Of a DNA stretch of 46,495 nucleotides, positions 24,329-33,834 are shown in pieces. Within the stretch, counting starts at the first letter, position 1; each line of letters opens with the position of its first letter. Both the position numbers and the translations under genes were made by a program. The stretch comes from CAG-103 sp048217285 (GTDB taxonomy: Bacteria; Bacillota; Clostridia; Oscillospirales; Oscillospiraceae), in NCBI GenBank assembly GCA_048217285.1, contig DBFWVW010000093.1, positions 1 through 46,495 of the forward strand, read 5' to 3'. The notes below the pieces were generated by a model. It was not told the DNA's origin. It saw nothing but the letters and a program-made list of their open reading frames with translations, and searched no databases.

Positions 24329-25189
24329 CTATGCCGTTGCCTTCATCGCACGTTGGAGTACCGACTGCAGCGACTGATTGTGCGACCGGCAAATACGCCC
24401 GAGCCGGTAAAGGCAGTCCGGGTCACGCGTGATGTGGTTCACACCCCAGTCGCACGTGAGTGTCGCCTGAAAACCCATGTCGCGCAAAACTTTGTCCGTC
24501 AGATCGCCGTACTTGCCGTAGGGATAGGCAAACGTGTCCGGCGTGCGGCCGGTGTGCTCCGTGAGTTCATCCTGCAGGCGCTGCAAGTCCGCGCGGAGCA
24601 GCTCGGCATAGGCCGCGTCCGACTCGCCCTGATTCTGTGTACAGCCGTGCCGCTCCGCCGTGTAGGCATGCAGGTCATACGAGTGGTTCTGCACTTCGAC
24701 GAGGCCGGTGTCGAGCATTTCGTTGAGCTGATCCCAGGTGACGTGCGCATAGTCGATGCTCTTGCTCGGCCACTCGGTGAAATCGTCCGTGTTGCGCCCG
24801 AGGAGCGAGAGAACGATTCGTGCCGAATACTTCTGCAGCAGCGGCAGAACATAGACATAATTATTATAGTATCCGTCGTCGAAGCTGAGGATGATGGGTT
24901 TTTCCGGCAGCGGCGTACCGTCGCGCACGTAGGCGATGAGGTCCGCCATGACGATCGTCGTGTAGCCGTTGTCGGCCAGCCATTTGAGGTCTGCCTCGAA
25001 CTCCCACGGCTGGATGGCGTCCTTGCCGGACCGGTTTGGCTTCACCTCGTGATACATGATGATCGGCAGCAGCACGGGGTCGGCCGCGGCATCCTCCCCG
25101 GCAGCATAGGCCGCGAACGGGCAGAACACGAACAGCACGGACAGCACGACGGCCATCACGCGCTGGGGAACCGGCAGCGCTTGGCGCAC
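24329..25189 (-). CDS. Secreted polysaccharide deacetylase (NodB domain)
   Basis: An exported carbohydrate esterase family 4 protein of about 286 residues that would remove N-acetyl groups from peptidoglycan or another surface glycan. A signal peptide runs to 'AYAAGED' (about residue 30). The NodB domain shows 'PIIMYHEV' (about 43), the metal/catalytic motif 'ILSFDDGY' (about 99), 'VEVQNHSYDLH' (about 165; the H-x-S/T-x2-H zinc ligands are represented by HSYDLH) and 'FAYPYGKY' (about 221). An in-frame ATG at 25198 abuts the GAGAGGAG sequence directly, so the GTG at 25189, nine bases from it, is preferred. Confidence 0.83.
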   Translation of the reverse strand: MRQALPVPQRVMAVVLSVLFVFCPFAAYAAGEDAAADPVLLPIIMYHEVKPNRSGKDAIQPWEFEADLKWLADNGYTTIVMADLIAYVRDGTPLPEKPIILSFDDGYYNNYVYVLPLLQKYSARIVLSLLGRNTDDFTEWPSKSIDYAHVTWDQLNEMLDTGLVEVQNHSYDLHAYTAERHGCTQNQGESDAAYAELLRADLQRLQDELTEHTGRTPDTFAYPYGKYGDLTDKVLRDMGFQATLTCDWGVNHITRDPDCLYRLGRICRSHNQSLQSVLQRAMKATA

Positions 25190-25244
25190 AGCACCCATCT
25201 CCTCTCGTTGGAATCAGGGTTAGTGTGCGCCATGCGCGCGGAAA

Positions 25245-27887
25245 TCATGCGTGCACCCCGCGCTTTTCCACCGCGCGCTGCACGCACTTGACCAGTTCGA
25301 CGACCGGGATGACCAAAACCGCGAGCCCCATGGCTACGGCATACTCGGCGGCGGAAATGGCCGTGAAATCAAACGCGTCGGCCAGAAACGGCACATAGAT
25401 GCAGATCGTCGTGAGTGCAAAGCTCGCCGCGGCCGCGCCAATCAGCGTCCAGTTGGGCGTCCGGAGCGTGAAGATGCTCGCCCGGTGCGCGCGCATATTA
25501 AAGCTGTGGAAAATTTCGGCCATACTCAGTGTCAAAAACGCCATGGTCGTGCCGTCGGGCGAATTGGTGAGCGTCCAGACGCCGTACTCCATATAGTGGC
25601 CAACGAAAAATGCCGCCAGTGTCAGAAGTGTGCACACGACGCCCTGATACACGACATCAAAACCGACGCCGTGAGCAAAAACACTCTCCCGCGCGCTGCG
25701 CGGCGGGCGGGACATGACGTCCGGCTCCGCGCGCTCCATACCGAGCGCGAGCGCCGGGAAGCAGTCGGTCAGGAGGTTGATCCAGAGCAGGTGCACCGGT
25801 TCCAGGATCGTGAAGCCGAGCATCGTCGCGGCGAAAATGCTCAGCACCTCGCTCATGTTGGAGCCGAGCAGGAATTTGATCGCACGCTGGATGTTATCGT
25901 AAATGCGGCGGCCCTCTTCGACCGCGCCGACGATGGTGGCGAAGTTGTCATCGGCAAGCACCATATCGGCCACATTTTTCGTCACGTCCGTGCCGGTGAT
26001 GCCCATGCCGATGCCGATGTCCGCGGCGCGGATGCTCGGCGCGTCGTTGACACCGTCGCCGGTCATAGCGGTGACGAAACCGGCATCGCGCCAGGCCTTG
26101 ACGATACGGGTCTTATGCTCGGGCTGCACGCGGGCATAAACGCTGATGTGCTGCAGGCGGCGGGCGAATGCGGCGTCGTCCATGGCGCTGAGCTCCGTGC
26201 CGGTGACGGCCTCGTCACCGGGCCCGAGCAGGCCGAGCTCTTTTGCGATCGCCGTGGCGGTGTCCACATGGTCGCCGGTGATCATGATGGGCCGGATGCC
26301 GGCGCTGCGGCAGGCGCGGATGGCGTCCACGACCTCGGGGCGCACCGGATCGATCATGCCTGTGAGGCCGAGAAAACACAGGTGCTGCTCAAGCGCCGCG
26401 GGAGATGTGTCATCCGGCAGCGCGTCATATGTGCGCTTAGCCGCCGCCAGCACGCGCAGCGCTTTCCCGGTCATGGTATGATTGCGCGCCGCAATCTCGG
26501 CGCGGTGCGCGTCCGTCATGGGCTCGGCGTGGCCGTTGATCCAAATTTGGTCGCACAGCGGCAGCAGCACGTCGGGCGCGCCCTTGGTGTACTGCTCGAC
26601 GGAATCCCCATCGGTGTGCAGCGTGCTCATCATCTTGCGCTCACTGTCAAACGGCGCCTCGGCCACGCGCGGATACTGCGTGCGCAGTGCGCTCGGCGCC
26701 AACCCCTCCACGACCGCCCAGCGTACGAGCGCGGCCTCTGTCGGCTCACCGGTCACGGTGTCCGTCTCCGGGTCATACACCGCGTCGACGCACAGCGCCA
26801 TAGCCGTGGCAAGCAGGCGCTCGTCACTGCCCACAGCTTCCGTCACGGTCATGCGGTTTTGCGTGAGCGTGCCGGTCTTATCCGAGCAGATGACCTGCGC
26901 GCAGCCGAGCGTCTCCACGGCCGTGAGCCTACGGATGACCGCGCTGCGGCGGCTCATGTTCGTCACGCCGATGGACAGCACGATCGTCACGACCGCGGCC
27001 AGCCCCTCCGGAATGGCCGCGACCGCAAGGCTGACGGCGATCAGAAACGTATCGAGCACGACGCGGCCGTTGACTGTTCCGGCACGCAGCACACCGACCA
27101 CGAACACGACCGCACAGATGCCGAGCACGAGCCACGTCAGGATGCGGCTCAACTGCGTCAGGCGCAGCTGCAGGGGCGTTTTGTGCTCCTGCGTCTGCGT
27201 GAGCGCGTCGGCGATGCGGCCCATCTCCGTGCGCATACCGGTTGCCGTGACGACGGCGCGGCCGCGGCCGTAAACAATGCTGCTGCCAAGATAGAGCATA
27301 TTGCTGCGGTCGCCGAGACCGATCTCGCCGGATGCCGTGAGCGCATCCACCGACTTTGCCACCGGCACGCTCTCACCGGTCAGGGCGGCTTCCTCGGCAC
27401 GAAGGCTCGCGCTCTCGAGCACGCGCGCATCGGCCGGCACGGCGTCGCCCGCCTCCAGCACGAGCACATCACCCACAACCAGCTCCTCACTGGGGACCGT
27501 GACGAGCTTCCCGCCACGCAGGACGCGGCTGTGCGCGGCACTCAGTTCCTTTAGGGCGGCAATGGCCTGCTCGGCCTTGCTCTCCTGATACACACCGAGC
27601 ACCGCATTGATGATGACGACAACGAGAATGATGATTACATCGGCAAAGCTCTCGTGCGCATACGCGCTCGTGATGGCCGAGATCAGTGCTGCTGCGAGCA
27701 GCACAAGGATCATGGGGTCGACCAGCTGCCGGAAAAAGCGTTTTACGAGCGACGGCTTCGGCGGCTCGGTGAGCACATTGCGCCCGTCGTGCTTCAGGCG
27801 CTCCACGGCTTCCGATGGCGTGAGACCGTCGGGCGTGCTGTCGAGCGAGCGCAGGGTGTCCGATGGCGGCTGCCGGTAATATTCCAC
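25245..27887 (-). CDS. P-type cation ATPase, probably Mn2+ (or Ca2+) exporter
   Basis: A P2-type ATPase of about 880 residues. It has the N-terminal cation ATPase domain, 'TGESVPV' in the actuator domain (about residue 165), 'PEGL' in helix M4 (about 295), the phosphorylation motif 'DKTGTLTQ' (about 340), 'TGDGVNDAPS' in the hinge (about 605) and 'LLWINLLTDCFPALALG' in M6. These match PacL/PMCA-type calcium pumps. However, the leader carries a yybP-ykoY (Mn2+) riboswitch, and ATPases under that element include manganese exporters, so Mn2+ efflux is the better inference. An ATG at 27905 is in frame, but AAGGAGG falls inside codons 2-4 and is 8 bases from the GTG at 27887, which is therefore preferred. 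Confidence 0.88.
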   Translation of the reverse strand: MEYYRQPPSDTLRSLDSTPDGLTPSEAVERLKHDGRNVLTEPPKPSLVKRFFRQLVDPMILVLLAAALISAITSAYAHESFADVIIILVVVIINAVLGVYQESKAEQAIAALKELSAAHSRVLRGGKLVTVPSEELVVGDVLVLEAGDAVPADARVLESASLRAEEAALTGESVPVAKSVDALTASGEIGLGDRSNMLYLGSSIVYGRGRAVVTATGMRTEMGRIADALTQTQEHKTPLQLRLTQLSRILTWLVLGICAVVFVVGVLRAGTVNGRVVLDTFLIAVSLAVAAIPEGLAAVVTIVLSIGVTNMSRRSAVIRRLTAVETLGCAQVICSDKTGTLTQNRMTVTEAVGSDERLLATAMALCVDAVYDPETDTVTGEPTEAALVRWAVVEGLAPSALRTQYPRVAEAPFDSERKMMSTLHTDGDSVEQYTKGAPDVLLPLCDQIWINGHAEPMTDAHRAEIAARNHTMTGKALRVLAAAKRTYDALPDDTSPAALEQHLCFLGLTGMIDPVRPEVVDAIRACRSAGIRPIMITGDHVDTATAIAKELGLLGPGDEAVTGTELSAMDDAAFARRLQHISVYARVQPEHKTRIVKAWRDAGFVTAMTGDGVNDAPSIRAADIGIGMGITGTDVTKNVADMVLADDNFATIVGAVEEGRRIYDNIQRAIKFLLGSNMSEVLSIFAATMLGFTILEPVHLLWINLLTDCFPALALGMERAEPDVMSRPPRSARESVFAHGVGFDVVYQGVVCTLLTLAAFFVGHYMEYGVWTLTNSPDGTTMAFLTLSMAEIFHSFNMRAHRASIFTLRTPNWTLIGAAAASFALTTICIYVPFLADAFDFTAISAAEYAVAMGLAVLVIPVVELVKCVQRAVEKRGVHA

Positions 27888-27932
27888 GGTTTTGTCCTCC
27901 TTCATGTGTCAGATACAGTTTTCCCGGAAATG

Positions 27933-27967
27933 AAAAAAGACTTATCTGCCTCACGGCAGATAAGTCT
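27933..27967 (-). terminator. Riboswitch-controlled terminator before the P-type ATPase
   Basis: On the minus strand AGACTTATCTGCC (27967-27955) pairs perfectly with GGCAGATAAGTCT (27950-27938) around GTGA and is followed by six Ts. Its 5' arm contains the 3' strand of the riboswitch P1 helix (GACTTATC), so aptamer folding and termination are mutually exclusive. Confidence 0.88.
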
Positions 27968-28049
27968 CATCATTTCAGACCGGGCCAGATCCCAGGGATC
28001 GGTTGTTGGCTGGGCCGCGCGAAGGTTCGCGCCAATTACTCCCTTATCG
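27956..28049 (-). promoter_or_regulatory. yybP-ykoY family riboswitch (Mn2+-sensing)
   Basis: On the minus strand the leader starts GATAAGGGAGTA (28048-28037), matching the GGGGAGUA-like L1 consensus, and closes with ATGATGAGACTTATC, matching the conserved L3/P1 end. P1 is GATAAG with CTTATC. Between them lie GC-rich helices, including CGCGAAC...GTTCGCG-type and GATCCctGGGATC pairs. The family binds Mn2+ and is often found before P-type ATPases. Ligand-stabilised P1 would free transcription from the overlapping terminator: an 'on' switch under high manganese. Confidence 0.82.
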
Positions 28050-28055
28050 TTCTCC

Positions 28056-28084
28056 ATTCTATGCGATGGCGCGCGCAAAAACAA
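28056..28084 (-). promoter_or_regulatory. Promoter for the riboswitch-ATPase transcript
   Basis: On the minus strand TTGTTT (28084-28079) and TAGAAT (28061-28056) are 17 bases apart. The predicted start is at about 28049, immediately at the 5' end of the riboswitch P1 helix, which supports the call. Confidence 0.6.
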
Positions 28085-28121
28085 GCGAAACCTGCACGGC
28101 GCGGCATATCTTAGCGCCCGC

Positions 28122-29456
28122 TTAGCGTCTGGCGCTCCGGCGCCAGATCTTCTGCGCCTCCGCCGCCTGAATGAGCTGCTCACGAAAGTCCGGGTGCGCG
28201 ATGGACACGAGCGCCTCAGCGCGCTCCCACGTGCTGCGCCCGGCGAGGTTGACCGCACCGTACTCCGTCGCAAGGTAATACGCCTGTGAGCGCGGGGAAG
28301 TGACAATGTCGCCGCCGAAGTGCGGCAGGATGCGCGAGCGGCGTTCCCCCTGCTTATCCGTAAACGTGGACGTCATGCAGATGAACGCCTTGCCACCGCG
28401 AGCCATGGCCGCACCCGTGAGAAAGTCGAGCTGGCCGCCCGTGCCGCTGATCTGGCGCAGGCCGGAGCTCTCCGAGGCGATCTGCCCGTAAAGATCGGCC
28501 GCGATGCAGCTATTGATCGACACCATGTGATCAAGCTGCGCGATCACCTCCGGCGCGTTGACATACGACAGCGGCGCCGCAATGACGCCGGGGTTGTCAT
28601 CGATCCAGTCATACAGCCGCTTCGATCCGAGCGCAATGCCCAGCATACCCTGTCCATGGTGGAGCGTGCAGCGGCGGTTCGTAAGCACGCCGGCCTCATA
28701 CAGATCGAGGTAAGCGTCCGAGCACAGCTCGGTGTGCATACCGAGGTCGTGCAGGCCGGACTGGGCCAGCAGCTTTCCGAGCACGGTGGGCATACCGCCG
28801 ATGCCAAGCTGGACGGTCGCCCCGTCGCAGATATGCGGCAGCAGAAGGTTTGCGATGGCAGCGTCCTCCGCCGTCGCCGAGTGCGCAGGCAGGTCAGCAA
28901 ACGGCGCGTGTTCCCCCTCGACGACCATGTCCACATCGGAAATATGGATGACTTCATCGAACCCGCCGCGCAGACGCGGCAGATGCTCGTTGACCTCCAG
29001 AATGACGATGTCCGCCCGGTCGAGGATCGCGCGGGACACGCCGGTCGCGGCCGAGAGGTTGAAGTACCCGTGGCGATCCATCGGCGCGACGGACGCCATG
29101 GCGACGTTGACCGTCAGAAATTCACGGTAGTACCACGCGAGGTTGCGAAAGACCATCGGTGTGTAATAGCACAGACCGCGGTCGCACAGCCGCCGCTCGT
29201 ACGCCGAACAGTGCCAGGTGTGGTAGAGAAAATGCGCCTGCTCCGGGTCGCACTCAACAATCTGCACCGGGCCGGCGCAGAGGTTGCCGCGCACCTTGAC
29301 ATCGTGCAGCTCATCGCGCCGGGCGGCAAGCGCCGCATCGAGCAGCGGCGGAAAGCCAAGACCGGATGTATAGTCCACCCAGTCACCGTCGCGCACGGCA
29401 CGCACCGCCTCGGCGGGTGTGCGCAGCTTGCCGCGGTATTCTGTCTGAAAATCCAT
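28122..29456 (-). CDS. Acetyl-CoA hydrolase/transferase family CoA-transferase (butyryl- or 4-hydroxybutyryl-CoA:acetate type)
   Basis: A 444-residue class I CoA-transferase of the Cat2/AbfT/But group, which moves CoA between acetate and acyl-CoA such as butyryl- or 4-hydroxybutyryl-CoA. Typical segments are 'VQLGIGGMP' (215-223), 'HTELCSDAYLDLYEAG' with the presumed catalytic Glu243, 'GTGGQLDFLTGA' (about 345) and 'IVTSPRSQAYYLATEYGAVNLAGRS' (about 390). Butyrate-forming gut Clostridia use this family for the last step of fermentation, but But and AbfT cannot be told apart by eye. It starts 12 bases after the asparaginase gene and appears to be the last gene of a long minus-strand operon. 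Confidence 0.82.
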   Translation of the reverse strand: MDFQTEYRGKLRTPAEAVRAVRDGDWVDYTSGLGFPPLLDAALAARRDELHDVKVRGNLCAGPVQIVECDPEQAHFLYHTWHCSAYERRLCDRGLCYYTPMVFRNLAWYYREFLTVNVAMASVAPMDRHGYFNLSAATGVSRAILDRADIVILEVNEHLPRLRGGFDEVIHISDVDMVVEGEHAPFADLPAHSATAEDAAIANLLLPHICDGATVQLGIGGMPTVLGKLLAQSGLHDLGMHTELCSDAYLDLYEAGVLTNRRCTLHHGQGMLGIALGSKRLYDWIDDNPGVIAAPLSYVNAPEVIAQLDHMVSINSCIAADLYGQIASESSGLRQISGTGGQLDFLTGAAMARGGKAFICMTSTFTDKQGERRSRILPHFGGDIVTSPRSQAYYLATEYGAVNLAGRSTWERAEALVSIAHPDFREQLIQAAEAQKIWRRSARR

Positions 29457-29468
29457 GGCGCCGCCTCC

Positions 29469-30461
29469 TCAGTAGATCTGATCCTTCTGCACCGGCGTCT
29501 GGAACATGCGGCAGATCTCCGCATAGTCCTCCGTCTGACCGAGGATCCACATAAGCTTCGTGACCACGGCCTCGCTCGTCATGCTGTAGGCCTCGATGAG
29601 CCCCAGCTCACGCTTGGCGCGGTGGCCGACCTGATACACATCCATGTCGCTGCCCTCGTGCGGTACCTGCGTCGTCATGACGATGGCGCGGCCGGACTGC
29701 ACCCAGTCGCGCACAGCATGATAAAAGCTCTCGTCACCGTAGCACGGCAGGCCGCCGACGCCGAAGCTCTCGATCACGAGCGCGCGGTAATGCGCCTTGA
29801 GATAGCTGAAGATACCGGCGTCGATGCCGGGAATGAGCTTGAGCACGAACACACCGGGGTCGAGCCGGTCATAAAACACCGGCGCGCCGGTGACGCGCTC
29901 CGGGATGTAATACACGACCTGACGGCCGCGCAGGATCGCCGTCTCCGGGTAGTCGATGCTCGAAAAGGCGTTATAGCTCTTCGTGCGCACCTTGCGCGCG
30001 CGGGTGCCGAGAATGACCTTGTGGTCAAAGACGATGTGCACACCGCAGGCTCCGTCGTCGCAGGCATACAGGAAGGCATCGCGCAGGTTCTCGCGCGCGT
30101 CGGTGTCCTGATGGAAGATCGACTTCTGCGAGCCGGTGATGACGACGGGCTTGGCGTTGTTCTGAATCAGGTACGACAGGGCCGCCGCCGTGTAGGCCAT
30201 CGTGTCCGTGCCGTGCGTGAGGACAAAGCCGTCGTAGCCGTCATAGTGCTCGCGCACGCAGGCCGCCATCCGCAGCCAGTCGCGGCTGTTGATGTTCGTA
30301 CTGTCGCGGTTCATGAGCTGCACGGTGTCGATCCGGCACAGCTGCTCAAGCTCCGGCACCTCGGCAAGGAGCTCCTCAGATGTGAGCTGCGGCGTGAGCC
30401 CGTCGGCCGTCTCTTTGGATGCAATTGTGCCGCCAGTGGCAATCATAAGGATGTGCTTCAT
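29469..30461 (-). CDS. ansA: Type I L-asparaginase
   Basis: A 330-residue cytoplasmic asparaginase that hydrolyses asparagine to aspartate and ammonia. The first catalytic threonine lies in 'IATGGTIASKE' (residues 7-17), and the second in 'VLTHGTDTMAYTAAALSYL' (about 80-98, the HGTDT motif). The absence of a signal peptide and the length fit the cytoplasmic type I enzymes. It begins one base after the recO stop, so it is co-transcribed with the era-recO cluster, an unusual metabolic passenger there. Confidence 0.9.
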   Translation of the reverse strand: MKHILMIATGGTIASKETADGLTPQLTSEELLAEVPELEQLCRIDTVQLMNRDSTNINSRDWLRMAACVREHYDGYDGFVLTHGTDTMAYTAAALSYLIQNNAKPVVITGSQKSIFHQDTDARENLRDAFLYACDDGACGVHIVFDHKVILGTRARKVRTKSYNAFSSIDYPETAILRGRQVVYYIPERVTGAPVFYDRLDPGVFVLKLIPGIDAGIFSYLKAHYRALVIESFGVGGLPCYGDESFYHAVRDWVQSGRAIVMTTQVPHEGSDMDVYQVGHRAKRELGLIEAYSMTSEAVVTKLMWILGQTEDYAEICRMFQTPVQKDQIY

Positions 30462-30462
30462 G

Positions 30463-31209
30463 TCAGTCCTTCACTTTCTTCCAGTAATCGAGCGACGCAA
30501 AGCCCCGCTCGAGCTGCGTCGCCGTATAATCCTCGCACACGTGCGCAAGCTGTTTGCGGCCCGCGGCGCCGAGCGTGAAGGAAAAGATCTTTTTGGGATC
30601 CGCATTCACGACGTGCCGCATGGCGGCAAGCGTCTCCGGCAGCAGCGGCGTGACGGCCGAGGAGCTCGTGCCCCGGCACCGCGCACAGTACACCGCGCCG
30701 CCGCGCGGGGAAAACCACGGCTCGGCCGGGACCGCTGCGCCGCACTGCGCGCAGCAGGACAGATCCGGCTCATATCCTGAAAGACACATGAGCCGCAGCT
30801 CGAACACTGCCTTGATCTGCTCCGGCGGGCAGAGCGCGCGGCTGAGCGCATAGAGGCTGTTGAGCCCGAGCTGCAGCACCGGCGGATCGGGATATTCCTC
30901 GGCAGAGACAGTCTCGAGCAGCTCTGCGAAATAGCTTCCGAGCGCGAACGCGCCGAGGTCGGCGCGCAGGCCGAGAAACTCCTCGACCGTGGACGCTTCA
31001 TTGAGCGTGCGGCGGCCGCGGTTTTCAAAGATCGTCATGTCCGAATACGTCAGCAGCTGCGTCGCCGCCGTGATGCGGCTGCCCTTGCGCAGCGCGCCGC
31101 GCGCGCGGACGGTCACCTTCCCCTCGTGCTGTGTGAGCACGGTGAGGATCTTGTCCGACTCTTTGTAGCGCACCTCGCGCAGGACGAGCCCGCGGGTCGT
31201 GATAAACAT
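30463..31209 (-). CDS. recO: DNA repair protein RecO
   Basis: A 248-residue RecO, which anneals single strands and loads RecA with RecR/RecF at gaps. The N-terminal OB fold begins 'FITTRGLVLREVRYKESDKILTVLT'. The zinc site is visible as CCAQC (about residues 154-158) and CARC (about 175-178). The ATG at 31209 with TGAGG upstream follows the yqzL stop by 13 bases; upstream in-frame codons overlap yqzL and are rejected. Conserved position after era and yqzL. Confidence 0.92.
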   Translation of the reverse strand: MFITTRGLVLREVRYKESDKILTVLTQHEGKVTVRARGALRKGSRITAATQLLTYSDMTIFENRGRRTLNEASTVEEFLGLRADLGAFALGSYFAELLETVSAEEYPDPPVLQLGLNSLYALSRALCPPEQIKAVFELRLMCLSGYEPDLSCCAQCGAAVPAEPWFSPRGGAVYCARCRGTSSSAVTPLLPETLAAMRHVVNADPKKIFSFTLGAAGRKQLAHVCEDYTATQLERGFASLDYWKKVKD

Positions 31210-31222
31210 CGTATGTACCTCA

Positions 31223-31360
31223 TCAGGCCGGACGGCGGACAGGATCGTCCGCCGCAGATGCCTCGGTCGGCGCCAGCGCGTTGCGCGCGGCGCGGTAGCA
31301 AAGGTAGCCGAGCGGATCACCGGTGTCCGCGAACAGCTGCCAGAAAAAATCGTCCTGCAC
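31223..31360 (-). CDS. yqzL: YqzL-like small protein
   Basis: A 45-residue frame starting at GTG 31360 with GAGGTGG about 7 bases upstream. Its N-terminal half, 'QDDFFWQLFADTGDPLGYLC', matches the pattern of YqzL proteins (D/x-F/T-W-x-L-F-x-x-T-G-x-x-x-A/G-Y-L). Family members of about 45-50 residues sit between era and recO in Bacilli and Clostridia, exactly as here. Function unknown. The C-terminal half is poorly conserved. Too short for usual ORF cut-offs. Confidence 0.78.
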   Translation of the reverse strand: MQDDFFWQLFADTGDPLGYLCYRAARNALAPTEASAADDPVRRPA

Positions 31361-31425
31361 AATGAACCACCTCGCTGGGCATAGTGTCTGCACAGCGGGG
31401 TGGATTTATGGCTGGTAATAAAGGG

Positions 31426-32316
31426 TCACTGGTCGGTAAAGCCAAAATTGCGCAGCTGCGCGGCCGAGTCGCGCCAGTTTTCCTTGACCTTGACCCACGT
31501 CTGCAGGTACACCTTCGTGCCCATGAAGCGCTCGATGTCCTGCCGCGCGAGCTCGCCGATCTTTTTGAGCATGGCGCCGCGCTTGCCGATGATGATGCCC
31601 TTGTGGCTCTCCTTTTCGCAGTAAATGGTCACGTCCATGTCGATGATGCCGCTGTCGCGTTCGGAAAATTTTGTGACCTCGACGGCCGTGCCGTGCGGGA
31701 TCTCCTTGTCGAGGCACAGCAGCAGCTTTTCGCGCACGAGCTCGGCGCAGATCTGCTTTTCCGGCATATCGGAGATCATATCGTCCGGAAACAGCTGCGG
31801 CCCCGGCACGGCAAGCTGCGCCAGTTCGCTGAAGAGCTCCTCGAGCCCGTCACCGTTTTTGGCCGATACCGGCACGATCGCGCGCCACGGCAGTGCCTCG
31901 GAATAGGCGGCAATCACGGCCAGCAGCTCCGGCTTTTCCACGGTGTCGATCTTGTTGATGACAAGCACAGCCGGGGCATTGGTGCTCTGGATGCGCTCGA
32001 TGAGCGCGCGCTCCTGCTCGCCGATGGAGGCGATAGGCTCGATGACCAGCATCACACCGTCGACGTCCGCCACGCTTTCGCGCACGACTTGGAGCATATA
32101 GTCGCCCAGACGGTTGCGCGGCTTGTGAAAGCCCGGCGTGTCCATCAGGATCAGCTGCGTATCGCCGCGGTTGACGACGGCGCTGATGCGGTTGCGCGTC
32201 GTCTGGGGCTTGTTCGAAACAATGGCGATCTTCTCGCCGACAAGGGCATTGGTGAGTGTGGACTTGCCGACGTTCGGCCGTCCACAGATGGTGATCATAG
32301 CAGTTTTGGTAATCAT
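31426..32316 (-). CDS. era: GTPase Era
   Basis: A 296-residue essential ribosome-assembly GTPase that binds the 3' end of 16S rRNA. The G1 motif is 'GRPNVGKST' (about residues 12-20), G3 'DTPG', G4 'NKID' (about 123), and a C-terminal KH domain contains 'GIIIGKRGAMLKKIG' (about 243-257). AAGGAG lies 8 bases before the ATG at 32316. It follows ybeY by 10 bases, the standard order. Confidence 0.95.
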   Translation of the reverse strand: MITKTAMITICGRPNVGKSTLTNALVGEKIAIVSNKPQTTRNRISAVVNRGDTQLILMDTPGFHKPRNRLGDYMLQVVRESVADVDGVMLVIEPIASIGEQERALIERIQSTNAPAVLVINKIDTVEKPELLAVIAAYSEALPWRAIVPVSAKNGDGLEELFSELAQLAVPGPQLFPDDMISDMPEKQICAELVREKLLLCLDKEIPHGTAVEVTKFSERDSGIIDMDVTIYCEKESHKGIIIGKRGAMLKKIGELARQDIERFMGTKVYLQTWVKVKENWRDSAAQLRNFGFTDQ

Positions 32317-32326
32317 TCGTTTCTCC

Positions 32327-32811
32327 TTATACGTCCAGCAGACGCATGATCTCTTTTTCGCGCGCGCGCATACGGCGCTTGTCCACTCCCTCGTCCACAT
32401 GGTCATAACCGAGCAGGTGCAGCACAGAGTGTACGGTCAGATAGCTGACCTCGTGCGCAAAGCTGTGGCCATAGGTCTCGGCCTGTTCGGCGCAGCGCTC
32501 CATGGAGATAACCATGTCTCCGAGCATGGCGCGGTCGGTCTCATAGTCCCACTCGCAGGCATCGGGGTCAAACGCACCGGGGGTCAGCTCGTTCATCGGG
32601 AACGACAGCACATCCGTCGCCCGGTCCACACCGCGCTGCTCGCGGTTGATGGTGTGGATGGCGGCATCGTCCGTGAGCGTCACGTCGAGCTCACACGGGA
32701 CGGACACGCCCTCAGCTTTCAGCGCTGCGGCCGCTGCGCGCTTGACATAGCGCTGCGTATCCGGGAAGCCCAGACCGCGGCGGGTACGGGTAATGGTGAT
32801 CTTCGCCTGTG

Positions 32812-32815
<4 letters not shown>
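32327..32815 (-). CDS. ybeY: Endoribonuclease YbeY (rRNA maturation factor)
   Basis: A 162-residue metal-dependent RNase acting in 16S rRNA 3' maturation and ribosome quality control. The zinc motif 'HSVLHLLGYDHVDEG' (H-x3-H-x5-H, about residues 129-143) and 'LSFPMNE' (about 69) are characteristic. The ATG overlaps the phoH stop by 4 bases. The diacylglycerol/undecaprenol kinase and cytidine deaminase genes often found between ybeY and era are missing here. Confidence 0.93.

Positions 32816-33826
<1,011 letters not shown>

Positions 33827-33834
<8 letters not shown>

Noticed and set aside
25251..27554. A 767-codon plus-strand frame opposite the P-type ATPase
   Set aside because: Antisense shadow; the minus-strand product has all P-type ATPase motifs, and the plus-strand translation is low-complexity R/H/D/A-rich sequence.
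25245..27887. Calling the P-type ATPase a calcium pump
   Set aside because: Motifs alone would allow it, but the Mn2+-type riboswitch in its leader makes manganese the better inference; calcium is kept only as an alternative.
28320..30578. A 752-codon plus-strand frame opposite the CoA-transferase and asparaginase
   Set aside because: It spans two unrelated real genes on the other strand and has no domain, promoter or ribosome-binding support.
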